Positions 25,246 to 33,851 of a stretch of DNA of 64,000 nucleotides are shown piece by piece (position 1 is the stretch's first letter; each line of letters starts with the position of its first letter). The translations under genes and the position numbers were made by a program. A model generated the notes under the pieces. The model searched no databases, had not been told where the DNA came from, and saw only the letters and a program-made list of their open reading frames with translations. Source of the DNA: JBKBIP01 sp046297495. GTDB taxonomy: Bacteria; Planctomycetota; Planctomycetia; Gemmatales; Gemmataceae. The DNA lies in NCBI GenBank assembly GCA_046297495.1, contig JBKBIP010000013.1:77366-141365 (forward strand), written 5' to 3'.

Positions 25246-25815
25246 TCACTTCCCCCGGCCCAAGTATTCGCCGGTGCGAGTATCGACGGAGACGATCTCG
25301 CCGGTTTCAATGAACGGGGGCACGGTGATCTTCAGGCCGGTTTCCAGAAGGGCGGGTTTGTACTGCGCTTGGGCCGTCGCTCCTTTGATAGATGGCTCGG
25401 TCTCGGTTACTTTCAGATCGACGGCGGCGGGTAAATCCAGGCTGAGCGGTTTCCCTTCGTAGAACACCACCTGGGCATTGTTTCCTTCCTTTAAGTAATA
25501 CATCGAGTCGCCGACCCATTCCTTATCGAGCGTGATTTGATCATACGTTTCAGTGTCCATGAACACGAAGCCGTCGCCATCCTGGTAAATGTATTGCATC
25601 TCCCGGCGTTCCAGGTAGGCGACCTCGACCTTGTTATCCGGATGCACACGATTGACCGTGACGGCGCCGGTTTTGAGATTCTTGAGCTTCAAGTTGAGAA
25701 TGGCTCGCCAGTTGCCGGGCGTGTTCAAATCGCGATCCACGACGTAATAAAGCTGGCCGTCTTCACCGACAATCACTTGCCCTTTGCGAACCTGAATGTA
25801 TTCGACCGATGCCAC
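25246..25815 (-). CDS. efp: Translation elongation factor P with Asn at the modified loop
   Basis: A 189-residue EF-P, the three-domain tRNA mimic that rescues ribosomes stalled on polyproline. Domain I, the two OB folds and the C-terminal signature (KITVPPFIETGEIVSVDTRT, then GEYLGR) are intact. The beta3-beta4 loop, usually PGKGxA with a modified lysine or arginine reaching the peptidyl-transferase centre, reads NTPGNWRA, with asparagine at position 35. That residue cannot accept beta-lysine, rhamnose or 5-aminopentanol by the known enzymes, and no such enzyme gene is adjacent. The window encodes proline-rich proteins, such as the LolC/E-like insert, that would need EF-P. Confidence 0.95.
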   Translation of the reverse strand: MASVEYIQVRKGQVIVGEDGQLYYVVDRDLNTPGNWRAILNLKLKNLKTGAVTVNRVHPDNKVEVAYLERREMQYIYQDGDGFVFMDTETYDQITLDKEWVGDSMYYLKEGNNAQVVFYEGKPLSLDLPAAVDLKVTETEPSIKGATAQAQYKPALLETGLKITVPPFIETGEIVSVDTRTGEYLGRGK

Positions 25816-25934
25816 GAGATCGTCCCTCCGTTGCTAACGGCGCGCCGCGCCAGCGAGTAGATGATTTTGCGGAACCATAATACATCCTCTATTATCTTGG
25901 GAGGGACGCTCTTCCGACAAGCCCTCTTGCACTC

Positions 25935-26002
25935 CTGGCGAGCGGCGGGGTTGATCCCCGCTGGGAGGCCTCCCGCCGGGAATCAACCCCGCTGCTCGCC
26001 AG
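25935..26002. repeat. Near-perfect 68-bp palindrome (GGCGAGCGGCGGGG)
   Basis: Arms of about 33 bases (left arm starts CTGGCGAGCGGCGGGGTTGA) are reverse complements with about four mismatches and almost no loop. It lies just after the stop codon of the BBP7-like gene and before efp, so it may insulate the two transcripts. A half copy of the left arm is found at 48063-48087. Confidence 0.75.
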
Positions 26003-26020
26003 AAAAATAGGCAACCATCC

Positions 26021-27379
26021 TCAATAGCGAAATTCCAGTCCGAAATTCAGCCCTTGCGCCCAGAAATCGGTGTCCCGAAACAGGACGGCGGGTTGATTCA
26101 CGTTGGCGGGTTGGGCGTCGGTAGCAAAATTGGGAATCTGGGTGACATCGACATTGAGATCGATTTGGTCTCCCGGTCGCACCACGTTGCTCAAGTATAG
26201 AAAGCTGTAACCGACAAAGGCACGGCAATGAGGGTGCAATTGATAACCGACGTTGACGTTCCATTCCGGCACCACGGCCACGCGACCCCGCGAATGGCGG
26301 CCAATATTGCTCGGCAAGGCCAGCAAGCCGCCGGTGAACTCCTGGACGCCGCCCGCCGTTTGAATGACCTGGAAGCCGTTGATGTGGACTTTTTGGGCGA
26401 CGCCGCCGACGGCGAGTTTGGCTTTCATGTCCACGAACCAACGGCCGTACTGATATTCCGTCCCCAAGCCGATTTGCGCGCCATAGAAGACATTGTCCGT
26501 GTCGAAACGATCCGTGACATTGATGGTGTCTCCCGGCAGGATGTTCCCACGATCGGTGGCAATGGTCGTTTGCGCGATCAGGTTTTCGATGATTTCCAGC
26601 CCTTCATCCAGATCCAGGACGCGAAACCCCAAGTAGCCGTACCACTGCCAATTACAGGTGCAACACAATTTTTTCCGCAAATTGGCTTCGATGCCCCATA
26701 AAGAGGTCGGCGCTCGGACAGACACCGAGCCGGTGAGGATTCCCGGAAAGGTCGCCAATTCTCGGAAGGGCCGATTGTTGTTGATGTCAACAAATGGCCG
26801 GGCGATCACCGGCGCCGCCACCGAGTTCACGACGAACGGCACGGAGCGTTCCCCCAGGAAAAAGCCCGATACTTCAACGGCCGAAGTCCGGCAATCGTCG
26901 AACCATACCCCTGCCGTGAAGCGTCCGCCCAAGCGTTCATTCAGGTCCTCGCGTCGACCGCCGAAGAGCACGCGCGTTCCGGGTTGGCCGAGAATCCCTT
27001 GCGAGACCTCGGTCCCCGTGGTGATCAGCACGGGAAAGAATTGATCTTGCAACCACCAAGCCAACACCTCCGCCGATCCATACACGGAAACGCACGGCTG
27101 ACAAGGACATGGTGGAGACACATCCGGAACGCACTCCGGGCAGGAATGGACCGGAGGGTGGCTATACCGATGATACGTTTGTCCCCAAATGTCTCCCCCC
27201 AGGGGAGTAGGCGGACGAAAGGTCAACTGGCCCGGTGGCGTCTCCGTGGTGTCCACCGCGGCCGATTCGGGGAGTGTCAGAGGATCGGCCGCGTCGGTGT
27301 TGGCCCCTTCTTGACCACTCACCCAAGCCGCCAATCCCAACCAGAGCAACGCAATCACACTTGACCCCAAGCCGCGCAT
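26021..27379 (-). CDS. BBP7-family outer-membrane beta-barrel protein
   Basis: The start at 27379 (MRGLGSSVIALLWLGLAAWV) follows GGGAGGAT and gives 452 residues with a signal peptide; a longer frame upstream is not needed. A cysteine/proline-rich linker (HSCPECVPDVSPPCPCQPC, about 70-90) precedes a region rich in alternating hydrophobic strands ending in aromatic FGLEFRY, a typical beta-barrel end. YGSAEVLAWWLQDQFFPVL is the motif I associate with the planctomycete BBP7 family. It is likely an outer-membrane porin-like or structural protein. Function beyond location is unknown. Confidence 0.8.
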   Translation of the reverse strand: MRGLGSSVIALLWLGLAAWVSGQEGANTDAADPLTLPESAAVDTTETPPGQLTFRPPTPLGGDIWGQTYHRYSHPPVHSCPECVPDVSPPCPCQPCVSVYGSAEVLAWWLQDQFFPVLITTGTEVSQGILGQPGTRVLFGGRREDLNERLGGRFTAGVWFDDCRTSAVEVSGFFLGERSVPFVVNSVAAPVIARPFVDINNNRPFRELATFPGILTGSVSVRAPTSLWGIEANLRKKLCCTCNWQWYGYLGFRVLDLDEGLEIIENLIAQTTIATDRGNILPGDTINVTDRFDTDNVFYGAQIGLGTEYQYGRWFVDMKAKLAVGGVAQKVHINGFQVIQTAGGVQEFTGGLLALPSNIGRHSRGRVAVVPEWNVNVGYQLHPHCRAFVGYSFLYLSNVVRPGDQIDLNVDVTQIPNFATDAQPANVNQPAVLFRDTDFWAQGLNFGLEFRY

Positions 27380-27838
27380 GGCGTTATCCTCCCTATTTTT
27401 CTGGACCGATCCGCCCGTGGGTCGAACAAGATGGGCAGGACGGTCATCGGTGGGGCAAACTCCGTGGAGATGCACCAAGAAGCGGCAACCACACCAAGCA
27501 CACCGCCGCGAACAACAATTAGTTCGGCCAACTACCTCGTTGCCGCGCACTGATTAGTACGATCCGCACAAAACCTATGGGAAGTGAAACCCGCAAAATC
27601 GGCAAGGTCCGCGCCTCTTTCCCACCATCATGCGCATATCCGTGGGGAACAGGTGTTGATGCCGCGCTGCGTGGCTTGGGAATTGGAGTCCGCGCGTGAC
27701 GCGGAACCTTGGGAGCACGGAAATTGCTCTTCGCGCCGCGTCCCTGCGCGATTATAGGCGTGCCCCGGATTGGAACGATGAACCCTGTCGCGCAAGACCA
27801 AATTGCGGGGACAATTTCAAATAAGGAACGTAGCTAAG
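27380..27838. other. Divergent intergenic region
   Basis: About 460 bases between the leftward BBP7-like gene and the rightward PEP-CTERM gene, so two promoters should be here. A small fold-back, GTCCGCGCGTGACGCGGAAC near 27689, resembles in reverse the one near 24638. I see no coding sequence or structured RNA. Confidence 0.4.
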
Positions 27839-28366
27839 ATGAAATACTGGAAAACGCCGATTTATCCTGGTTGCGCGGTTCTCATACTGCTCATCGCGTC
27901 GTTATCCGCCCCTGCCGCCAACTATGTGATGGACTTTCAACATGACCGGGCGACGGCGCTCGGCAACCTCTGGGGCACGACCGCTGCGGAAGAGGGTGGG
28001 GATTGCCGCCTCTATTTTCACCAACGTCCCTTGGGCTGGACGGCTGGCCCCGGATGCGCGAAGCAGGGAAATGGGGTTCCCCAGGCTTTCCACGATGATC
28101 GGGACGCCTGCCTCATCCTGCTGACGACCCTCTGGCTGGGAGAAATGCCCTGTCCCAAACCACTCACGGATTCGCCCCCCACGGACGAGCCGCCCGTGAT
28201 TGACGACGACCTTCCGCCGCCTGATCCCGAAATCCCCCATTTGCCGGAACCCTCGACGTTGCTGCTCGGCCTGATGGGGGCGGGACTCGTTGGTTGGCGA
28301 CTCAGGCAGTCCCGCGCCAAGAAGCATGATTCTCCATTAGCGCTGTCCACCGCCCCGCTGGGATGA
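27839..28366 (+). CDS. PEP-CTERM anchored exported protein
   Basis: From the ATG at 27839 the product is 175 residues. It has an N-terminal signal segment (YPGCAVLILLIASLSAPAAN) and a C-terminal PEP-CTERM tripartite signal: LPEPSTLLLGLMGAGLVGWR followed by a basic end (RLRQSRAKK). Such proteins are cleaved and sorted by exosortase, often with exopolysaccharide. The middle has no recognised domain and includes a proline/aspartate-rich stretch (DDDLPPPDPEIPHLP). No exosortase gene is in the window. Its stop codon is 7 bases from the end of the convergent GH57-TreY gene. Confidence 0.78.
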   Translation: MKYWKTPIYPGCAVLILLIASLSAPAANYVMDFQHDRATALGNLWGTTAAEEGGDCRLYFHQRPLGWTAGPGCAKQGNGVPQAFHDDRDACLILLTTLWLGEMPCPKPLTDSPPTDEPPVIDDDLPPPDPEIPHLPEPSTLLLGLMGAGLVGWRLRQSRAKKHDSPLALSTAPLG

Positions 28367-28373
28367 TTCACTG

Positions 28374-31300
28374 TTACGACTTTTTCTCCAGCAGTGCCAC
28401 CGGGAACTGATTCAACACCGTTCCCAGCTCGAGGCTGGCGCCGCCATTGCGGGGAGCGGCGGGCACGGTCGCTCCCGTGAACAGGTGGCGATAAGTGGCA
28501 CTCGCGGCCACGCGCGGTAATGGCAGATATGTGTCTCCCCACAGCTCCGCGCCCATGGGAGGTTGGCTGCCGCCCGTCAGCTGCATGAGTAACCGCGGCA
28601 CGACGACGATGACCGACGCCTCCGCCACCGAGCGCTCGAACGCGCAAACGTGCTCGGCCTTGCTGCCCACGGCTTCCAAGGGAGAGTACGAACCCTCGAT
28701 GAACAACCGCCGTTGCGCCTGGCGAAAGGTCAACGACTGGTAAAGGACGTACATCTTGATCCGGCCATCACTGACATGAGCCAGCAAATCCTTGGTCAAC
28801 GGCGTCAGGTCTGAACCGGCGCTGGCGATGCGACTCTTCAAGTCATGAAGCACATCCTGGCGGCGTTGGTAGTCCACGGGCCGGCGGTTGTCGGGGTCTA
28901 CCAGGCTATAATCCCATAATTCGGTTCCTTGATAGAAGTCCGGCACTCCGGGGCAGGTCAGCTTGAGCAGCAATTGCGCCAGCGAATTCCAGAAGCCCAC
29001 GTGCGTCAGCCGGCCTTGCAACTGCAACAAATCCTTGATGAACGGGTCTTCCTGGAAATTGTCGGGCAAGATGCGAAACACGAAATCCTGGACGGCCTTG
29101 TCGTAGTCGTGATTGGGGTTGATCCAGCTGGTATGCACCTTGGCCTCGTGAGTGGCTTTGCTCATGTAATTGGCGATGCGTTCGCGGAAGGTGGGAAAGG
29201 ATGTGGCGGTGAGCGGCTCCGGCGGCCAGACGCCGATCAGGGTCTGATACAACAAATACTCTGTGTTGCGATCCGGGACGGGAACGGCGATTCCCTCGAC
29301 ACGGGCTTTCTTGGCGGCGTTGAGCTGACTCCAGCGATTGAGGGCGGCCTGCCAGTCATCCGGGATTTCGGATAGGGCGTTCAGCCGCGCCCGCATGTCC
29401 TCGCTGCGTTTGGTGTCGTGCGTGGAGCTGCTGAGCATGGCGTGCGGCCAGTGCCGCGAACGGTCGCTATTCTGCCGGTGAAAGTCCGCCAAGGAAATGC
29501 CGAAGCTCTCCGGATGGCCGCCGACTTCATTGAGCGACACCAGCCGGTTATAGACGTAAAAGGCCGTGTCTTCCAAGCCCTTGGCCAGCACCGGACCCGT
29601 TACCTGTTGAAACTTGAGCACCCAGGCGATGATCTGAGGCCGATCTTCCTCTTGAAAATCATGGAGGTTGCGCAGCAACAAGGTGTCGCGAATGAAATCG
29701 AAAATGGCCTCGGCGGTGCGGGGGTTGCGGCTCTTGGCTTCCTTGACCGCCTCCTCGACGAAGCGGCGGTCGCGGGACGACACGTTATTGGCATCGGTGA
29801 TGTAGGTGCGGTAGATGACCAGGGCCGCGATGATCTCGCGAATGGCGAAGGTCAAACTGTTCAGCGTGAAGTCTCGATAGCGGCGGTTCCCCTCGGAAAT
29901 GCGGTCCAGGGCATGGCTCAACGAGTTGATCTCACTAGCCATCGACACGAGCATGATGATTTTTTGGCAGATATTCATCAACTCGTTGAAATCCATCCGC
30001 CGGCCGATGAAGTTGCTGAAGATGGTATCGAAAGCGTCCCGATTAGCCTGATTGACGAACAGGCCGTTGACGGCGTTGAGGAAGTCGTAGCCGGTGGTGC
30101 CGAACACCGCCCATTCCGGGGGGAGCGGCTCGTTCTCCCCCAGGATTTTCTCGGCCACGACATACAATGGCCAACACGGCTGCGGCGCGTGCCGCGCCAA
30201 GACGTCCTCCATCAGCCGAGCGATTTCCTCATCCAAGTTCGGCAGGCCGCGATCGGGTCCCAGCAGGACCCGCACTCGGCGCCGCAGATATTCGTCTTGA
30301 AGCTGCCGGAAATAGCGCGTCGGGTCCCGCAAACCATCGGGATGATCGATGCGCAGGCCGATGGCCTTGCCCTCTGCCAGCAAACCGAGAAACAGCTGAT
30401 GGGTATCTTGAAAGACCTCCGGCCGTTCCACGCGAATGGCGGCCAATTCGTTGATGTCGAAGAACCGCCGGTAATTGATTTCATCCGTCGCCACCCGCCA
30501 GAAAGCGGGTCGATACACCTGATCCTCCAGCAATTTGTCCAAGGGGTCGAAACTGCTCGGATCGCCGACGCTGCCATTGAAGAATTGCACGGTGGCTTGG
30601 ATGGCGGCGCGGACTTCGGGGCTGCTGCTGAGCAAATTAGCAATGCGCCTCTTGATTACTTCTTTTTCACGATTTCTCTCGATGACCTTCTCCGGTGGTA
30701 GTTCGGTGCGCGGCGGCAGGTAGCCCAGAGCGGTGATGATGCTGTGCAGTTCCTGAACATATTCATGATCGGCGCCCAAAGTTTCCTCTAACTTCGGCAA
30801 CGGCTGTTCCAGGATGGGAATGTACGTGCGCGGCGCGAGCGGCAAGCGGAAGCTGTAGTAATGCACGACGAAACCGCCGTCCTCGTAAGCGAGCTGCATC
30901 TTGCCGCTCTCCAGGACGGCGCCATATTGGTCCTCCAACACCGGCAGCAAGACCTTGTTGTCCAGGCGCGGATTGGCCGGGTGCCAATCGATGTCGAAGT
31001 AGTTGGCGTACACGGAGCTGGGGCCGTTTTCCAGCACGTCTTGCCACCAAAGATTGCTGGGGTCGCCGACGCCCATGTGATTGGGGACCGTGTCCAGCAC
31101 CAGCCCGAGTTGGTGCTGGCGCAGCGCGTCGGTGAAGGCGTCGAACGCTTCCGCTCCCCCCAGCTCGGGATTTAGACAACTGGGATCGCAGATGTCGTAT
31201 CCATGCGGACTACCGGCACGGGCCTTGAGAATGGGGGAAGCATACACATCGCTGATGCCCAATTCTCGCAAATAAGCAACCAGGGGCAAGGCGTCCCGAA

Positions 31301-33848
31301 AGGTGAAGCCCTGGTTGAATTGCCAACGGTATGTCGCCAGCGGGATACGGGGCTGGCGCATGAGTTGCTCAACGAGCTGGCTAAGCGTTGGGGACTGGCT
31401 CACATTAGTCACTTTCTGTTGAAAATCGCCGACCTGCACGCCCAATTGGTTCCCTAACGCGATGAAACGATCCACCCAGAGCTGGATGTTTTCCTGACCG
31501 AGCAGGGCCTGTCCCTGGTACTCGGCATAGACGACCTGCAGCAGGGAATAATAGGCGTTCTGGGCCTGCCACAGGTCCACCTCAAAAGGGAGCGCGCGGG
31601 CCAACTCCACCATGTTGGACAACGACTCGAGTATGGCCATGTTGGACGGTTGCGAGCGAAAGCGCTGGGACAATCGGCTAATGGTTTTTTTGAAACGATA
31701 CGCCAAGCCAGGCGTGTCCAGGTCCACGTTCCAGGTTTGGGCATCGGTGAACAACTTGCGGATGTGACCAACATCTGGCTCGTCATCCTCCAAGGCCCAG
31801 CGTAAATCGGTGTTGATGACGAAGGTGGCGGCCGTCTGGAACGCGCGCGGCAGAGGGATTGACAAATCCTTGACGAACCGCATGGCTGGCAGCAGGCTTT
31901 CGTACAGCCGGCGGTAGGTTTGTTCCGCCTCGGTCAAGGTCGAGTGCAGCACCAGGCGCGTCAGCTTGCGCTGTTCGTCGCGGAAGAGCGACTTGAGCGA
32001 ATACATGGAGCCGCCGAAGTGCTTGTCGAACAGCCGCACGATCTCCGGGAACTCGGCCCGGTTGAACGCTTGCGACAGCTCCTTGACCAACGTGGGATAG
32101 GCGCCGTTGGCCTCCCCCGCGCGGACGCCGCAGGTGACATTGTGATCGCCGAAGTGCAACACGCCGTACACCACCGTCGTCGTTTCCCAGGTGATCCGCG
32201 AGGTGATGCGCGACCGCCCCACCAGCAACTTGGCTTTGCCCGCCTCGAAGGTATTGCCTTGCTCGCGCTCGACCTCGTAGCAATACACGGTGGACTGCTC
32301 CGGGAAGGACTCGAACAAGGCGCTGACGGCGTAATGTGCGCCGACCGCCACCCAGTCCACCAGGGCCGGCTTCACCCATTTCTCATAGATGTGCCGACCA
32401 TCGCGGTGCTCGGGGATGTTGCTTTTGGCGCGTTCTAAAAATTCCAGATAACGCGGCTCCAGGTCATCGCCAAACAGATCATGGGCCAATTGAAGGACGC
32501 GCCCGGAATAAGCGATGATTTGCACCGTTTCGATGCCGGAAATCTCGTCAAAGAACCAACCGCAGCTGGTGTACATCAGCTGGGCGTGGCGCTGCAGCTC
32601 CAATAACTTGAGCGCGCGGCTGATTTCCGCGTCATTGAGGTCACGGAGGGCGTGGCGTTGGAGAAAGCGCTGGATGCTGTCGGGGGAACGGTCCAGGATG
32701 ACTTGAATATAATCGTTGCGCGCTCCCCACGGATCGCGCAACAGCTCCTTGGCGTGTTTCTCGAAACAGGGGGCGACGGTGTCGCGCAGCCAATCGAGGG
32801 CTTCCCGGAGAGGACCGCGCCACTCCTGATGCCAGCCCGGACGGCCGCTGTTGCAGCCGCAGTTGCTCCGCCAGCGCTCGATGCCGTGCATGCAGCTCCA
32901 GGCGGTGCTCTCGATGATTTCGACTTCCTGGGTGGGCGGGTGCTTCTCCAGGTACTCGCCGTAATTGGTGAGCTTGGCCAGGTCGTGCGTCTCGATGTGG
33001 TGCAGCGCATACGCCAAAGCCATGTCACCATGCGGATGGTGATGGCCATACGATTCGCCATCGGTGGCAATGTGAACCAGTTGTGGATGGGAGCGGTCAC
33101 TGGTGAACGCCGACAGCAGCCGATGGGCGAAGGTCTCTCCCTTGGTGAGCAGCTTCTCGAAAGCGACAGCCCGTGAGATGGGGCCATCGTAGAAAAACAC
33201 CGCCAGGCCGCGCCCAGACGGCAACCGCTGCAAATAGACCGAAGTGGGATCAATATGACCGCCGGTCACATCCTTCCAGTCATCGCTGTCCAACGACCGC
33301 ACACGCCGGGCCTGGTACGGTGACAAGACGATGAAACGGATGCCCATCTCCGCCATGATGTCGAGCGTTTCCAAATCGACGGCGGTTTCCGCCAGCCACA
33401 TCCCCTCCGGCTTGCGTCCAAAGCGGTGCTCGAAGTCGCGGATGCCCCACAGAACCTGCGTGTGTTTGTCGCGGCGGTTGGCCAACGGCATGATGATGTG
33501 ATTATACACTTGAGCCATGGCCGAGCCGTGGCCGCTGAAGAGTTTTTGACTTTCCTGGTCCGCCGCCAAAATCGCTTGGTACACGTCGGGAACCTTTTCT
33601 TCCATCCACGAAAGTAAGGTCGGCCCGAAGTTGAAACTGATCTTGGCGTAGTTGTTGACGATTTGGACGATCCGTCCCTCGTCGTCGAGAATGCGCGAAG
33701 TCGCGTTGGGGGCATAGCATTCCGCGGTGATGCGCTCATTCCAATCGTGATAGGGATAAGCGGAATCTTGCAGCTCCACCGCTTCGAGCCACGGATTCTC
33801 GCGCGGGGGCTGGTAAAAGTGCCCGTGAATGCAGATGTAACGTTGCAT
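28374..33848 (-). CDS. treY: GH57/DUF3536 - maltooligosyl trehalose synthase fusion
   Basis: A single 1824-residue open frame joining two glycoside hydrolases. Residues 1 to about 820 are a GH57-like/DUF3536 protein: CIHGHFYQPPRENPW at the start is the GH57 opening motif, and HIATDGESYGHHHPHGD holds the probable catalytic glutamate E265. From about 833 (RIPLATYRWQFNQGFTFRDA) to the end is a complete TreY of about 990 residues: region I DTVPNHMG (919-926), nucleophile D1168 in GLRIDHPDG, acid E1233 in VVAEKILGENE, and SSTHDTKRSED. TreY converts the reducing end of alpha-1,4-glucan to a trehalose unit. The GH57 part may act on the same chain as a glucanotransferase, amylase or branching-type enzyme. 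treZ ends four bases upstream. Confidence 0.93.
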   Translation of the reverse strand: MQRYICIHGHFYQPPRENPWLEAVELQDSAYPYHDWNERITAECYAPNATSRILDDEGRIVQIVNNYAKISFNFGPTLLSWMEEKVPDVYQAILAADQESQKLFSGHGSAMAQVYNHIIMPLANRRDKHTQVLWGIRDFEHRFGRKPEGMWLAETAVDLETLDIMAEMGIRFIVLSPYQARRVRSLDSDDWKDVTGGHIDPTSVYLQRLPSGRGLAVFFYDGPISRAVAFEKLLTKGETFAHRLLSAFTSDRSHPQLVHIATDGESYGHHHPHGDMALAYALHHIETHDLAKLTNYGEYLEKHPPTQEVEIIESTAWSCMHGIERWRSNCGCNSGRPGWHQEWRGPLREALDWLRDTVAPCFEKHAKELLRDPWGARNDYIQVILDRSPDSIQRFLQRHALRDLNDAEISRALKLLELQRHAQLMYTSCGWFFDEISGIETVQIIAYSGRVLQLAHDLFGDDLEPRYLEFLERAKSNIPEHRDGRHIYEKWVKPALVDWVAVGAHYAVSALFESFPEQSTVYCYEVEREQGNTFEAGKAKLLVGRSRITSRITWETTTVVYGVLHFGDHNVTCGVRAGEANGAYPTLVKELSQAFNRAEFPEIVRLFDKHFGGSMYSLKSLFRDEQRKLTRLVLHSTLTEAEQTYRRLYESLLPAMRFVKDLSIPLPRAFQTAATFVINTDLRWALEDDEPDVGHIRKLFTDAQTWNVDLDTPGLAYRFKKTISRLSQRFRSQPSNMAILESLSNMVELARALPFEVDLWQAQNAYYSLLQVVYAEYQGQALLGQENIQLWVDRFIALGNQLGVQVGDFQQKVTNVSQSPTLSQLVEQLMRQPRIPLATYRWQFNQGFTFRDALPLVAYLRELGISDVYASPILKARAGSPHGYDICDPSCLNPELGGAEAFDAFTDALRQHQLGLVLDTVPNHMGVGDPSNLWWQDVLENGPSSVYANYFDIDWHPANPRLDNKVLLPVLEDQYGAVLESGKMQLAYEDGGFVVHYYSFRLPLAPRTYIPILEQPLPKLEETLGADHEYVQELHSIITALGYLPPRTELPPEKVIERNREKEVIKRRIANLLSSSPEVRAAIQATVQFFNGSVGDPSSFDPLDKLLEDQVYRPAFWRVATDEINYRRFFDINELAAIRVERPEVFQDTHQLFLGLLAEGKAIGLRIDHPDGLRDPTRYFRQLQDEYLRRRVRVLLGPDRGLPNLDEEIARLMEDVLARHAPQPCWPLYVVAEKILGENEPLPPEWAVFGTTGYDFLNAVNGLFVNQANRDAFDTIFSNFIGRRMDFNELMNICQKIIMLVSMASEINSLSHALDRISEGNRRYRDFTLNSLTFAIREIIAALVIYRTYITDANNVSSRDRRFVEEAVKEAKSRNPRTAEAIFDFIRDTLLLRNLHDFQEEDRPQIIAWVLKFQQVTGPVLAKGLEDTAFYVYNRLVSLNEVGGHPESFGISLADFHRQNSDRSRHWPHAMLSSSTHDTKRSEDMRARLNALSEIPDDWQAALNRWSQLNAAKKARVEGIAVPVPDRNTEYLLYQTLIGVWPPEPLTATSFPTFRERIANYMSKATHEAKVHTSWINPNHDYDKAVQDFVFRILPDNFQEDPFIKDLLQLQGRLTHVGFWNSLAQLLLKLTCPGVPDFYQGTELWDYSLVDPDNRRPVDYQRRQDVLHDLKSRIASAGSDLTPLTKDLLAHVSDGRIKMYVLYQSLTFRQAQRRLFIEGSYSPLEAVGSKAEHVCAFERSVAEASVIVVVPRLLMQLTGGSQPPMGAELWGDTYLPLPRVAASATYRHLFTGATVPAAPRNGGASLELGTVLNQFPVALLEKKS

Positions 33849-33851
33849 GAA

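Noticed and set aside
29418..30701. 427-residue plus-strand open frame
   Set aside because: Antisense to the TreY half of the fusion, whose catalytic motifs are intact on the minus strand.
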